DNA of 64,000 bases from Boswellia sacra. Taxonomy: Eukaryota > Streptophyta > Magnoliopsida > Sapindales > Burseraceae. Numbering within the stretch: the first letter of the stretch is position 1; every line of letters starts with the position of its first letter. Positions 11,426-22,766 of this stretch are shown piece by piece. The position numbers were made by a program, and so were the translations under genes. The notes under the pieces are model-generated. The model ran no database searches and was not told the DNA's origin. It saw only the letters and a program-made list of their open reading frames with translations. The stretch is taken from positions 496,001-560,000 of the forward strand of contig SNVD02014553.1 of the NCBI GenBank assembly GCA_013180625.2. Direction: 5' to 3'.

Positions 11426-12457
11426 ATGTTGGGTAGTGTTGTAGCCAGAGCTCGCCAATTCACCTTCCTTCATAAAGGCTTCTCTTCCCGCCACGGAAGC
11501 AGCTCTGCCATGTCAACTTGTAGAAGGAAGTCAATTATATCAACACTCAACACAAGATTCTACACATACCCATGTGGTCATTTCTCCCAAATTAAATCTT
11601 TCCTTTTGGAGAATCCTCAACTTCAACCTCAACCTCGATTCCACCACCCGGAATTACATTCCATGTTAAACGGCCGCGTTTTGTTTTCAACTTCTTCTAC
11701 TAAAGAGCAAGAGAAAGATGGTGCTGAGAAACAAGCAGTTTCAAGGCAAGTTGCTGATGTGAAGATACTAAAAACACTGGCGAGTTATTTGTGGATGAAA
11801 GATAACCCTGAGTTTCGTTTGAGAGTTGTTGCTGCTTTGTGGTTTCTTGTTGGTGCTAAAGTGTTGAATGTTCAAGTTCCTTTCCTTTTCAAGCTTGCTA
11901 TTGATTGGCTTACTACTGCTACTGCTAATGCTTATGCTCTTGCATCCTTCACTACTTCCAATTCCACCGCTGTGGCTCTTTTCGCTACCCCGACTGCGGT
12001 TTTGATTGGTTATGGCATTGCTCATTGTGGGGCTTCTGCTTTCAATGGTATACTATTACTGTTACTATTCCATTTGTTGTTATGTTGGGTGCACTTGTAA
12101 AACCCCCTAGAGGGCTGTGGGGCAAGTGAACACAAGGGGCTAAGCTAAGCTCGCACCTATAAACTTAAATTGTTTCTTAACAGTTTAGTTTTATTTCATT
12201 TTGCATTCCACATTTCTTGTTTCTAAATGAATGCAATTCAATTCTATTTTGCCCGAATTGAGAATTGCTGTGTTCTCTAAGGTAGCATTGCGAACGATTC
12301 GATCTGTGTCTAGGAAGGTAAATTTGTTTTGTTTTCAGATGCTTGTATGAATCCATTGGATATGTTTGAATCTTAGGGCCTCATATTACAATACTATATG
12401 TTCTGTTTTGTAGGTGTTCTCACATTTGCATGACCTTGACCTAGGTTATCATCTCAG
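11426..12457 (+). pseudogene. Captured fragment of mitochondrial ABC transporter (ATM/ABCB25 type), exons 1-3
   Basis: The first exon starts at ATG 11426. It encodes a basic, Ser/Arg-rich leader typical of mitochondrial presequences, then the start of the first transmembrane domain (LKTLASYLWMKDNPEFR, VLNVQVPFLFKLAIDWL). The frame runs past the expected exon end and stops at 12098-12100. Exon 2 (12255-12317, ELRIAVFSKVALRTIRS) and exon 3 (12414-12457, VFSHLHDLDLGYHLR) follow in the right order with intact donors. The acceptor before exon 2 reads CCC where CAG is expected. Full-length members export sulfur compounds for cytosolic Fe-S assembly from the mitochondrial inner membrane. The ATP-binding domain is absent, so no transporter can be made. 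Confidence 0.85.
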
Positions 12458-12878
12458 GTAGAGTTATTATTCACTAGAAAGTTTTTAATTGTGATAAAAT
12501 TGTCATAGCTATTATAAAATTATATGAAATGCCACACATATTTATGTATAATTTAGTGCTTATGTTTTCTCTCTTGTTTTCAGACTTAAGAGTGAGTACC
12601 TAAGGGGATGTTTGGTTTGTGATTTGAATGCAAGTCAAAAACATTAGCTTGTATTATCCTTGTTTGATATGTTATATGTAGAAGTAATGAATAGATAGAT
12701 AACCACCTTTCGCTTCATTGCACTGATTCGTCTTTATTATAGGTTAGGTCAGACATGGAAGCACTAGTTTTGTGGTTAGCGTTAGCCTCTAGCATGGGCA
12801 AAGAAGTGAATAGCCATATTTTTGAAGATGTAAGGGAGCAGGATATTAAGGATGTGTTTGGTTATAATTTTGTGATTT

Positions 12879-13475
12879 TGTGAAGCAGCATTGGTAGCCA
12901 CTGATCCAACAATTACATCTCTGGGTACTAATTTAGAGGTACAAAGCACTTAAAATATACATTAGATCATTAAAATATCAGTTCTCTCTTTCCCTATATC
13001 TTTTTTTTGCCTTCCAACTTTGATGGATTTGTAGATGTTCTTCAAGACCACAATGTTTTCAACATCATTCAAGCATGCTATATTATAACTCTTTAGTTTC
13101 TTCTCTGTAAATTGTGGATAGCTGACTGCATAACTTTCGACATATCCTGCATTATTTTTCCATATATCATTAACTTTACTGATAACTATTACCCAATCTT
13201 ACAACTTTTAGCCAATTTATACTCAAATTATATTCAGGAGGTTCTAAAGCTTCTACTGTATCGTTCCTAATCAAAAGAGTTGGACTTTAATTAAAACTTC
13301 CATTTTTTTCCAGGCAGCTGTTTATAAAACAGGATCATCATGTGCTATTTTTCTTGCCAACACAGACACAAAGACGGATAAAACCGTAAATTTCAGTGGA
13401 AATTCTTATAACTTGCCTGCATGGTCTGTGAGAATTTTGCTAGACTGCAAAAATGTAGCAATTAACACTGCAAAG
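12879..13475 (+). pseudogene. Captured fragment of beta-galactosidase (GH35), two exons
   Basis: Two exons of a plant cell-wall beta-galactosidase can be read. The first, 12879-12938, encodes CEAALVATDPTITSLGTNLE and ends at a GT donor. The second, 13314-13475, follows TTCCAG and begins AAVYKTGSSCAIFLANTD. It continues with NSYNLPAWSVRILLDCKN and ends AAG|GT. These are the conserved segments after the catalytic barrel in GH35 proteins. The catalytic domain itself is absent. The fragment lies between the ABC transporter and F-box pieces in the same orientation. Confidence 0.8.
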
Positions 13476-15263
13476 GTTTGCCTTATTACCTAGATGTACT
13501 TATTTATTTGTTTGCATTAGTAATGGATTTTCCCAGGTTTATATGCATGTGCAAAAAATTAGGTATTTCTCCTATAAATGTGGATCATCATAACTTTTGC
13601 TTTTCCACTTTATAGCTCAATTCTATTTTCACCTTCAGAAGTATGTTAAGTGATTCGACATCGTAATTCTTGAAGTTTCTACTTCATTGTATCACCCGAA
13701 ACTATTTATCCTTTTCTTCCTCTCCTTCCCTTTGATTTGAAAAAGAAAGTAAAGAACTTATGCTGCGAGCTGGATATGTTTACATGGTCTGAATGGAAGT
13801 AGGTAGTTTGAGTGATCTGAATGGTTAGCTTAAGTGAGCTTAAATGTTAACTACTTTGTATCATTTAAATCCATCTTTGTTTCTAACTGTTTGCCGTTTT
13901 AACCTATTCATGCTCCATTCTTCTACCCTTTTGTGATTATCATGGCATTTGTTGCTTCACTAGAACTGATAAAACCATCCACTGTGACTCTTGCTTATAT
14001 AGTTTGATTCACTTTTAGTTCCTCAGAAACACACTTACTTGTTTTTCAATGATTGCTTATAAAGCCACCAATCTATGTTTTCCTAAACTTCCTTACGTGT
14101 GGAATTTCTTTTTCTTTTTATTGTTGATAATGCTTCTTGATTTTTGGCTGCATAATGCAATAACTTGCTTTTGAAAGATCTAGTAATTCTTTTTTTTTTT
14201 TTTTGACTAGTTGAGGTTAATTAATGTCTGTAAAAGTGCTTATGAAGTTAATGGCTGCAGGCCGCTCTGTTTCCTAATTCATTTGCTATGAGACAGTGAC
14301 ATTTGAATATTAATAGTTTTGGGCAAGTCTTCTTTTAAATACTTGCAAAAATGCAACATATAATCAATGTTTTAGCATAATTTCATCATTTAAATGGGGC
14401 AGGTAATAAAATGCGGTAAATTTGACATGGAGGTGTTTAAGATGTCTTATACTTAGAGCCATAATGTTATTAAAATATCTCTAATTTCTTTATGTGCTTC
14501 ATTGTGCCTTCATGCTATATGAAATATAGTGGAAGCTTCGAGTTCTCATCCCGTGAGATGACTAAATGTACTCGTAGCATCATCATGGACTACTTGGCTG
14601 AATTCAAGTGTTTAGGTGGTTATATTTCTGTGATCATTTGTTGACATAAGGATATGTTAATGGCCTTCTTTTGCTGCCATGCCATTGTGTTTATAGCATT
14701 TTTTTTGACATTTTACTCTATTTTCTGAGCATCTGTGTATTATGAGTACAAACTAACATGAATCTTTTAGAGGCAATATTAGCATTAAATGAAAGTATTT
14801 ATTCAAATGGTTGATGATTGGTGTGACATGATAGGTAAGCAGTGAAATACCTGTTATCTTACAAACTGAAAATCTGAGTTCTTATAAGATATTATTATAC
14901 TTGTATAATCAGTATTCAAATTTGCAGAAATCTTCCATGGCTTTGATACATACCCTTTTACTGATATTCTGTGTAGGGGGAATAATTATCTTGGTTCAGT
15001 TGATAATTAATATGGGGCCTTTAGTTATTTTATTCTTTTCAAATATATGTCAGAATCTTTGCATTGTTTATGATTTCGCAATCTAGGAAGTTATATTCCC
15101 TATGGTTTTTTCTGTTTGAACTTGCGCAAGAAATTCTATTTGGCATTTTCCCTGAATGAGGAGTTTTCTGTTTTTATGCTTTAAGTCAATCTGTATGTGC
15201 TTTAATTATATCTATGCACTTCACTTTTCCTAAATATTTTTTGTTCTTGCTCTTCAGAATTGT
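13476..15263 (+). other. CACTA interior, intron-like sequence
   Basis: This stretch is T-rich and resembles plant intron sequence. A short possible exon lies near 14527-14625, but I could not assign it. The stretch probably includes introns of the beta-galactosidase and F-box donor genes. Confidence 0.4.
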
Positions 15264-15522
15264 AATGACAAATAATGATGATAATGGCAATTTAACATCA
15301 GTTGATAACCCATTTGGAAAGCTTCCTGATCATCTACTGATTGAAATTTTCATCCGAGTCCCTGTGTTGGAGTGGGTACAAATATCTTGTGTTAAAAAGC
15401 AATGGGCCATTATGTTTCATGGAGAATGCTTGTGGAAAGCTGCTCTCACCAAGACTTTTCCTTTGGCTGACCAAGCTAAAAAGTGGCCTGGACCTATTCC
15501 CCAAGGGTCGAGTAGGAGGTAA
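15264..15522 (+). pseudogene. Captured fragment of an F-box protein gene, N-terminal exon
   Basis: This frame starts MTNNDDNGNL and contains a clear F-box, FGKLPDHLLIEIFIRVPV, followed by ISCVKKQWAIMF and GECLWKAALTKTFPL. In intact proteins the F-box binds SKP1 in SCF ubiquitin ligases. The exon probably ends at the donor near 15519; read-through ends at TAA 15520-15522. The substrate-binding C-terminal part is absent. An AG acceptor lies just upstream (about 15257). Confidence 0.8.
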
Positions 15523-15594
15523 AATCTAAACATATCTCGTCTTATTCCCTGTTTATTACATTGTAATATATTGTAACTACCAGCGACAATTCAG

Positions 15595-15664
15595 GTATCA
15601 ACTTGGTGAAGTTAGAGGATTCGGGATGATTGTAGGAGGCTCTGGTATCACTCCAATATTCCAA
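15595..15664 (+). pseudogene. Captured exon of NADH-cytochrome b5 reductase
   Basis: A 70-nt exon lies between TTCAG and a GT donor. It encodes a segment containing VRGFGMIVGGSGITPIFQ. The GMxxGGSGITPxxQ motif is the NADH-binding signature of cytochrome b5 reductase-like flavoproteins. Only this exon is present. It lies 72 bp downstream of the F-box fragment and comes from a different gene. Confidence 0.75.
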
Positions 15665-15832
15665 GTAGGCTGCTGAAATACAATTGTTACAGTTGTAGAC
15701 GGTGTAATTATTTAATTTTTAACCATTGTAGTGGGGTTTGTTGGTCATTTAAATTGCACAAACCTGAGCTGGTAATCGTTATCATGCCTTCAAAGCTGTT
15801 GCTGTATATATATTTTTTTTAATTTTGGAAAC

Positions 15833-16030
15833 TATTATACTTGGCGGTCAAAACCTGCCAAGTATGTTTTTTTTTTAAACCTATTATACTTGGCGGTTAA
15901 AGACCGCCAAGTATAGTCAGATTCATATTTGGCACTTTGACAGTTGACTATATTTGGCACTGCCATTAGTGGCGCTTTTAAGACCACCAAATATACACGT
16001 ATTTGACGGTCAAAGACCGCCAAATATGGT
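15833..16030. repeat. CACTA right subterminal palindromic repeats
   Basis: There are several copies of a palindrome built on TTGGCGGTC...GACCGCCAA (for example at about 15841-15863, 15891-15913 and 16000-16024), with related TTTGGCACT words between them. Such subterminal repeats next to CACTA ends are thought to bind the transposase. Confidence 0.75.
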
Positions 16031-16049
16031 TATTTTTCTTGTAGTGAAT

Positions 16050-17422
16050 GGTTTTGTAAACATATCTGCAACTTGAAGCGAAGAAGGTGTGAATGAAGTT
16101 GAAATCTGCCCTGACTGAATTTTTTCTCTAACAGGATGACAGTCCAATTCTATGTGTTTCGTCCAGTTATGGAACACCGGAATTCCTGCTATATGTAGAA
16201 CAACTTGTTTGTCACAATGTAACTCTATATGACCAAAATGAGTAACTTGTAAGTCTTGTAAAAGATATCTTAACCAAGTGAACTCACAAGTGATACAAGC
16301 AAGGGCTCTATACTCTACTTTTGTAGATGAACGAGAAATGGTAGATTGTTTTTTAGTTTTCCAAGAGATAAAAGAATTCCCAAGTAAAACACAATAAATT
16401 GTGACAGATTTTCTTATGGTTGGGCAACTAGCCCAATCTGCATCACAGCACCAAATCAACTTCAAGTCATTTTTTGATGAAAATAACAACCCTTGGCCTG
16501 GTGTTCTTTTCAAATAACATAAAACTCAGAAAGCAACTTCAATATGTGGCTTACATGGCTGATGCATGAATTGGCTAAGGAGTTATATTGAATAAGATAT
16601 GTCTGGTCTTGTGATAGTAAGATAAATGAGTCTATTGACAATCTTCGATATTTAGATGGATCATTTAGAAGCTCACCTTTTATAGGAGAAAGTTTCAGAT
16701 TTTTCTCCATAGGAAAATTAGCTGGGACAGCTCCAAGTAAGCTCATGTCATCAAGTAGATCCAACGTATACTTATGTTGTGAGATTGTAATATCTTGTGC
16801 GGAACATGCAACTTCAATGCCCAAAAAATATTTCAAATTTCCAAGGTCCTTGATTCGAAATTGATCATGGAGAAATTTCTTTAGTGTCTCAATAGCGGAT
16901 GGATCATTTCCTGTGATTATCATATCATCCACATAAATAAGTACTGTAGTAAATAAGTTTCCAAGCACTCGTGTGAACAATGAAAAATCTGCTTTTGATT
17001 GTTTGTACCCTACACTTTGAATAGCCATAGAGAATTTGGAAAACCAGTTACTTGAGGCTTGTTTTAATGCATATAAAGACTTATTCAATCGACATACCAA
17101 GTTCTCTCCTTGTCGATTGTAACCAGGAGGTGGAACCATATGAACTTCATCTAACTCACCATGAAAAAATGCATTTTGGACATCTAATTGATGAAAGGAC
17201 CACCCTCGAGAGGCAGCAATGGCAAGTAAACACCGGACTGTGACAAGTTTAGCTACAGGAGGAAATTTCTCATTATAATCCAACCCTTCAACCTCTGTGT
17301 ACCCTTTGGCTACCAAGCATGCTTTATAATGTTCAATGGAGCCATTAGATTTATATTTCATTTTAAACACCCATCTATAGCCAATAGGTTTCTTATCAGT
17401 AGGTAAGGAAGTAAGTGTGTCT
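16050..17422 (-). pseudogene. Copia A reverse transcriptase and RNase H
   Basis: This is read leftward from the copia B insertion. RT motifs include RWVFKMKYKSNGSIEHYKA, HQLDVQNAFFHGEL and LIYVDDMIITG (catalytic YVDD, plus-strand 16915-16947). The frame changes near 16510. RNase H follows at 16513-16050 with ADWASCPTIRKS and STKVEYRALA. It ends in ADMFTKP, where the CACTA element begins. Its missing end lies at 10561-10643 and its missing start at 22767-22860. Confidence 0.88.
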
Positions 17423-17872
17423 TGTTAAGAAAGCAACCCCATCCCATTCCTTTCTCCAAGTCTAATTTATGATGTGTGTTAAATATTTATTTATGTTGTG
17501 TGAATTACTGGGTTTTCAATGTTTGAGTTATACTTGTGTAGTGGGCACTAAAAGCTTATTTATGTGATGTAAGTTATAATTGTGTGGTGTATGTTTGGTT
17601 TGATTTTGTGTGGCTATGGTTACTTCTTGTAAACTATAAATAGCCCTCTTTGTTTGAGTTTTATGTATCCAAGCATCTAAGAATTCTAAGGATTCAAGAA
17701 TCTTAGATCAAAGAAAATATTAGTTCTTCCTTTTGAGTGTTTATTTTATGTTCTTCTTCTTCAAATTAAAAGAAGTGTTGTAGTGAGATTTGGTATGACT
17801 ATAATACAAACAATTTATTTTGTTTGTTCATTGGCTCGTAAATTAGAGTATTGTACTCTAGTTTGTTCAACA
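17423..17872 (+). repeat. Copia B 5' LTR
   Basis: This LTR starts TGTTAAGAAAGC and ends TTCAACA. It is nearly the same as 22319-22766, with only scattered substitutions and one small indel. Confidence 0.93.
17635..17642 (+). promoter_or_regulatory. TATA box of copia B 5' LTR
   Basis: TATAAATA lies within CTATAAATAGCC about 210 bp into the LTR and is repeated at 22531-22538 in the 3' LTR. The position fits the U3 promoter of the element. Confidence 0.6.
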
Positions 17873-18229
17873 TTTGGTATCAGAGCTTTGGTGTTAAGGC
17901 ATACACGAGAAACCTAGCTTGGGTTAGTGAGTGGTTACTTATATGGTTGTATACATGTCTAGGAAAGCTTTGTCAAAAGGACTATAAAAGTCTAAGGAAA
18001 CTGGTTTTTAAGTGGGACCGTTTGTGACCCCTCCAGTTTTTCCTAGAAGCTTTCCTGGTGTATATTAAATCGTGTAGGCATTTACTACCATTCTGGGTTG
18101 TTATCCAATAGTAGAGTACGTATACGGATATGTGAACTATTTTCAGTGAAGTTATTTGGAGTCGTGAAAAGTTTACTTTGCAAGTTTGAAAGAGAGCTTG
18201 TTCGATAAATTCGAAGTATTGCCTGCACG

Positions 18230-19075
18230 ATGATTGACCTTCAAGTAGTTGGAGGAATTAAAAAGCTCAACAATAACCAAAACTACAACACTTGGACAAC
18301 ATGTTTAGAGTCCTACCTACAAGGTCAAGACCTTTGGGAGGTGGTCGGCAGTAGTGAAGTTACGCAACCAATAGTAGAAGATACAAATGGCATTTTGCGA
18401 AAATGGAAGATTAAAGCAGGCAAAGCAATGTTTGCTTTAAAGACCACAGTTGAAGAAGAAATGTTGGAGCATATTCGAGATGCTAAGACACCAAAAGAAG
18501 TATGGGACACTTTTGCTACACTTTTTTCAAAAAGGAACGATACAAGATTACAACTTCTTGAAAATGAGTTGTTATCAATGAAGCAACGTGACATGACAAT
18601 TGCCCAGTACTTTCACAAGGTGAAGTCGATATGTCGCGAAATTTTAGAGTTAGATTCCACAGCTGCTATTGGGGAAGCTAGGATAAAACGAATAATTATC
18701 TATGGTTTAAGACCCGAATATCGAGGTTTTGTTGCTGCAGTATAGGGATGGCTGACACAACCATCACTTGTTGAATTTGAAAATTTGCTTTCCAGTCAAG
18801 AAGCTATGGCTAAGCAAATGGGAGGAATTTCTTTGAAAGGAGAGGAGGAAGCACTCTAGACCAACAAAAACAAAGGTAACTTCAAGCAGCATGCCAAAGG
18901 CAGATCTAATGGTGACAAGACAAAAAGTCATCAAGGAGATGGAGGCTCTCATGTAGGGGGAGCTTCGAAGAATCGCGGTAACCCTAGAAAGTTTGATGGC
19001 AAGTGTTACAATTGTGGAAAGATGCGTCACATGTCAAAAGATTGTTGGTCTAAGAAAAAGCATGTAGAGAGCCGC
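18230..19075 (+). pseudogene. Copia B gag with CCHC zinc knuckle
   Basis: Gag forms the virus-like particle that packages element RNA. The frame starts MIDLQVVGGIKKL and shows the copia gag pattern (NYNTWTTCLESYL, AKTPKEVWDTFATLF, LENELLSMKQ). It is stopped by TAG at 18743-18745 and again at about 18857. The same frame continues to a zinc knuckle CYNCGKMRHMSKDC near 19006-19047. Its start lies 344 bp after the primer site. Confidence 0.85.
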
Positions 19076-19189
19076 TAGTTCCAAATCTAAAGAAAATAGC
19101 GAAGATAGTTGGGATGCTGAAGCGTCCTTTGTAATGGAGGAAGAAGAATTAGCTTTGACAGTTACAAATGAATAGATCAGTTATGGAAA

Positions 19190-20480
19190 TATTTGGATTG
19201 TTGATTCTGGTTGCTAAAATCATATGACAGGTGATAAACATAAATTACAAAACCTGATAGAATACAAGGGAAATCAAGTGGTGGTAACAACTGATAATTC
19301 AAGATTACCGATCACTCACATCGGTAAGACGATAGTTATGCCCCGATATAGTTCTGGTCAAGTGATGCTCGAAGATGTTTATCATGTTCCTGGCATGAAG
19401 AAAAATTTGCTTTCAGTGGCACAATTAACATCATCAAGTCACTATGTCTTGTTCGGTCTGCAAAATGTAAAGGTGTACAAGGACCTCGACATGTCACAAA
19501 AGCCAACAATGGAAGGACGACGACTGGAGTCAGTGTATGTGATGTCAGCAGAGTCTGCATATGTAGACAAGATAAGGAAAAATGAGACGACAGATTTATG
19601 GCACATGCGATTGGGTCACGTTAGCTATTCTAAGCTAAATGTGATGGTGAAGAAGTTAATGCTTAAGGGACTTCCTCAGCTTGATGTGAGAATAGACACA
19701 ATCTATGCAGGATGTCAGTATGGTAAAGCACATCAATTGCCATACGAGGAATCGAAGTTTAAAGCAAAGGAACCATTAGAGTTAGTTCACTCTGATGTGT
19801 TTGGGCCCGTTAGCAATAATCAATTAGTGGAATGCGATATATGGTGACATTCATTGATTATTTCTCCATATATATGTGGGTCTTCTTTATGAAAGAAAAA
19901 TCTGACTCATTCTCAAAGTTTAAAGAATTCAAAGAGATAGTTGAAGGAGAAGTGGGAAAGAAGATTCGTTGCTTGTGTACAGACAATGGAGGTGAATATA
20001 GCTCAGACGAGTTTTCTCAATACTTTTGAAAATGTTAAATTCATCATCAGTATACATATGCCAATACACCGCAACAAAATGGTGTAGCTGAAAGAAAGGA
20101 TCGACATCTTGCAAAAACTTGTCGAAGTATGTTACATGCAAAAAATGTACCAAGAAGATTTTGGGCTGAAGCTATGAGAACCTCTGCTCATGTGATTAAT
20201 AAGCTTCCTCAACCAAGGTTAGGATCTATATCACCTTTTGAAAAATTGTGGGACATGAAACCTACGGTTAGCTGCTTCCGAGTATTTGGATATGTATGCT
20301 ATGTATTTGTTCCTGATCATTTACGAAGCAAGTTTGATAAGAAAGCAATTAGATTTATCTTTGTGGGATACGATAGCCAAAGAAAAGGGTAGAAATGTTT
20401 TGATCTTACAAGTGAAAGGTGTTATACATCACGAGATGTAGTATTCGATGAAACATCTTCTTGGTGGTCCTCAGAAAAGG
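19190..20480 (+). pseudogene. Copia B protease and integrase
   Basis: The protease active site WIVDSGC is at about 19195 and is followed at once by a TAA. The integrase N-terminal zinc region runs from [14 protein letters not shown] (about 19597). The core has [21 protein letters not shown] and NGVAERKDRH, which hold the catalytic acids. Lesions are a frame change near 19835 and stops at about 20027 (TGA) and 20390 (TAG). Confidence 0.87.
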
Positions 20481-20482
20481 AG

Positions 20483-22318
20483 GTGTTATCAGATTCAAAA
20501 GAATTTGAAGACAAGTTACAACAAAAGATGATGGAGCATATTATCCAGATTCAAACAAGTTCAGACAAAGATAAAGATTCTTATGATAATAATGATGACG
20601 ATCAAGATATAGCTCAGAATCCTTGGCAAACTGGTGTGTATAGACAAGATAATAGATCTGGTGAAGTAGAAGAATCAATTCCACAATCACAACTTAGACG
20701 GTCAACAAGAATACGAAAGCCAAATCCCAAATATGCCAATGCAGCCATAGCTGAAGAAATAGTTGCAAAAGAGCCTGAGACTTTTGAAGAAGCATCTCAG
20801 AGATCTGAGTGGATTCAAGCTATGAAAGAAGAAGTCACAGCACTAGAGCAAAATCAGACATGGGATCTAGTGCCAAAGCCAAGAGATGTGAAACCTATAT
20901 CTTGTAAATGGGTTTACAAGATAAAGCATCGTCCAGATGGATCAATTGAAAGATACAAGGCTAGATTGGTTGCGCGAGGGTTCTCTCAACAATATGGGCT
21001 AGATTATGATGAAACGTTTAGTCCAGTGGCAAAACTTACAACTGTATGAGTCCAGCTAGCACTTGCAGCCAACAAAGATTAGAACTTATGGCAAATCGAT
21101 GTGAAAAATGCCTTTTTGCATGGGGAGTTAGATCGAGAGATTTATATGATTCAACCAATGGGTTTTCAGAATCGAGATCATCCTAAATATGTGTGTAAGC
21201 TGCGAAAGGCGCTCTATGGATTGAAACAAGCACCAAAGGTATGGTATGGTAAGATTGCTGAGTTTCTTACCAAAGGTGGCTATTCAGTAGCACCTGCAAA
21301 TCCCAGCTTATTTGTTAAAAATAATGGAGGAAAGCTAGTTGTGGTGTTGGTATACGTAGATGATCTAATCATTACTGGGGATGATGAGATAGAAATTCAC
21401 CAAACAAAGGAGAACCTGTCAATCCGTTTCCAGATGAAAGAACTTGGACAACTCAAGCACTTTCTTTATCTTGAGGTTGATCGCTCACAAGAAGGAATAT
21501 TTCTTTGCCAACAAAAATATTTCAGAGATTTGTTGAAGAAGTTTGGGATGCTTGAATGCAAGCCAATCTCGACACCAATGGAACAAAATGCCAAGATGTG
21601 TGCACATGAGGGAAAAGATTTGGAAGATGGAAAAATGTATCGACAGTTGGTCAGTAGCCTAATTTATTTAACCTTAACTCGGCCTGACATTTCTTATAGA
21701 GTTGGTATAATGAGTCAATACATGCAAAATCCAAAGAAGTCTCATTTGGAAGCAGTTCGACGAATATTGAGATATGTGAAGGGTACAATTGATTATGGTC
21801 TTTTGTATAAAAAAGGTGAAGATTGCAAGCTAGTGGGCTATTATGATGCTGACTATGCAGGAGATCAAGACACTCATAGATCAACTACTGGATATGTGTT
21901 TACTATTCGATCAGGAGCAGTTTCTTGGTGTAGTAAGAGACAACCGACTGTATCTTTGTCAACAACGAAAGTAGAATATCAAACAGCAGCAATGGCAACT
22001 CAAGAAAGTACATGGTTAATACAGTTAATGAATGATCTACATCAAACAGTTGATTATGCAGTTCTATTGTATTGAGATAATCAGTCGGCAATTCGTTTGG
22101 CAGAGAATCCTGTTTTTCAGGCTATAACTAAGCATGTGGAAGTGCACTATCACTTTACCGGAGAAAAGGTTTTGGAAGAAGAAATTAAGTTGAGGCAAAT
22201 TAAGACAGATGATCAAGTTGCAGATTTGCTCACAAAAAGTTTGAGTTCAAGCAAGTTTGAAAATTTTAGACGTCAACTTAATGAAGTGAAAAGAATGGGA
22301 GCTGGTGTTGAGGGGGAG
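20483..22318 (+). pseudogene. Copia B reverse transcriptase and RNase H
   Basis: RT begins near 20800 with SEWIQAMKEEVTALEQNQTW and CKWVYKIKHRPDGSIERYKA. It is interrupted by TGA at 21047 and TAG near 21080, then continues with [14 protein letters not shown] and [10 protein letters not shown] (catalytic YVDD, about 21349-21378). RNase H runs from about 21840 ([16 protein letters not shown]) through [10 protein letters not shown]. It is broken by TGA at about 22073 and ends at 22324 with a tail that overlaps the LTR start. Confidence 0.9.
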
Positions 22319-22766
22319 TGTTAAGAAAGCAACCCCATCCCATTCCTTTCTCCGAGTCTAATTTATGATGTGTGTTAAATATTTATTTATGTTGTGTGAG
22401 TTAGTGGGTGTTCAATGTTTGAGTTATACTTGTGTAGTGGGCACTAAAATCTTATTTATGTGGTGTAAGTTACAATTGTGTGGTGTATGTTTGGTTTGAT
22501 TTTGTGTGGCGATGGTTAATTCTTGTAAACTATAAATAGCCCTCTTTGTTTGAGTTTTATGTATCCAAGCATCTAAGAATTCTAAGGATTCAAGAATCTT
22601 AGATCAAAGAAAATATTAGTTCTTCCTTTTGAGTGTTTATTTTGGTGTTCTTCTTCAAATTAAAAGAAGTGTTGTAGTGAGATTTGGTGTGACTATAATA
22701 TAAACAATTTATTTTGTTTGTCCATTGGCTCCTAAATTAGAGTATTGTACTCTAGTTTATTCAACA
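22319..22766 (+). repeat. Copia B 3' LTR
   Basis: This is the partner of the 5' LTR. It follows the polypurine tract and ends TTCAACA. Confidence 0.93.

Larger units (their letters stand above)
10644..16046. mobile_element. CACTA transposon carrying host gene fragments (Pack-CACTA)
   Basis: This element has termini CACTACAAGAAA (left) and TTTCTTGTAGTG (right), with the 3-bp duplication AAT on both sides (10641-10643, 16047-16049). It sits inside the RNase H codons of copia A. Palindromic subterminal repeats are present at the right end. I find no CACTA transposase. The 5.4 kb instead holds exon-intron pieces of several unrelated plant genes, all on the plus strand, so it is a non-autonomous, gene-capturing CACTA element. 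Retained introns show that genomic DNA was captured, not cDNA. Confidence 0.92.
17423..22766 (+). mobile_element. Ty1/copia LTR retrotransposon B
   Basis: This 5.3-kb plus-strand element has LTRs at 17423-17872 and 22319-22766, a tRNA-Met primer site (TGGTATCAGAGC, 17875-17886) and a polypurine tract (GAGGGGGAG) just before 22319. Flanking 5-mers are TGTCT (left) and TGTCC (right), a duplication with one substitution. It interrupts copia A at the start of RT, where the copia A frame resumes across the site. Coding domains are complete in order (gag, protease, integrase, RT, RNase H), but many stops break them. Confidence 0.93.
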
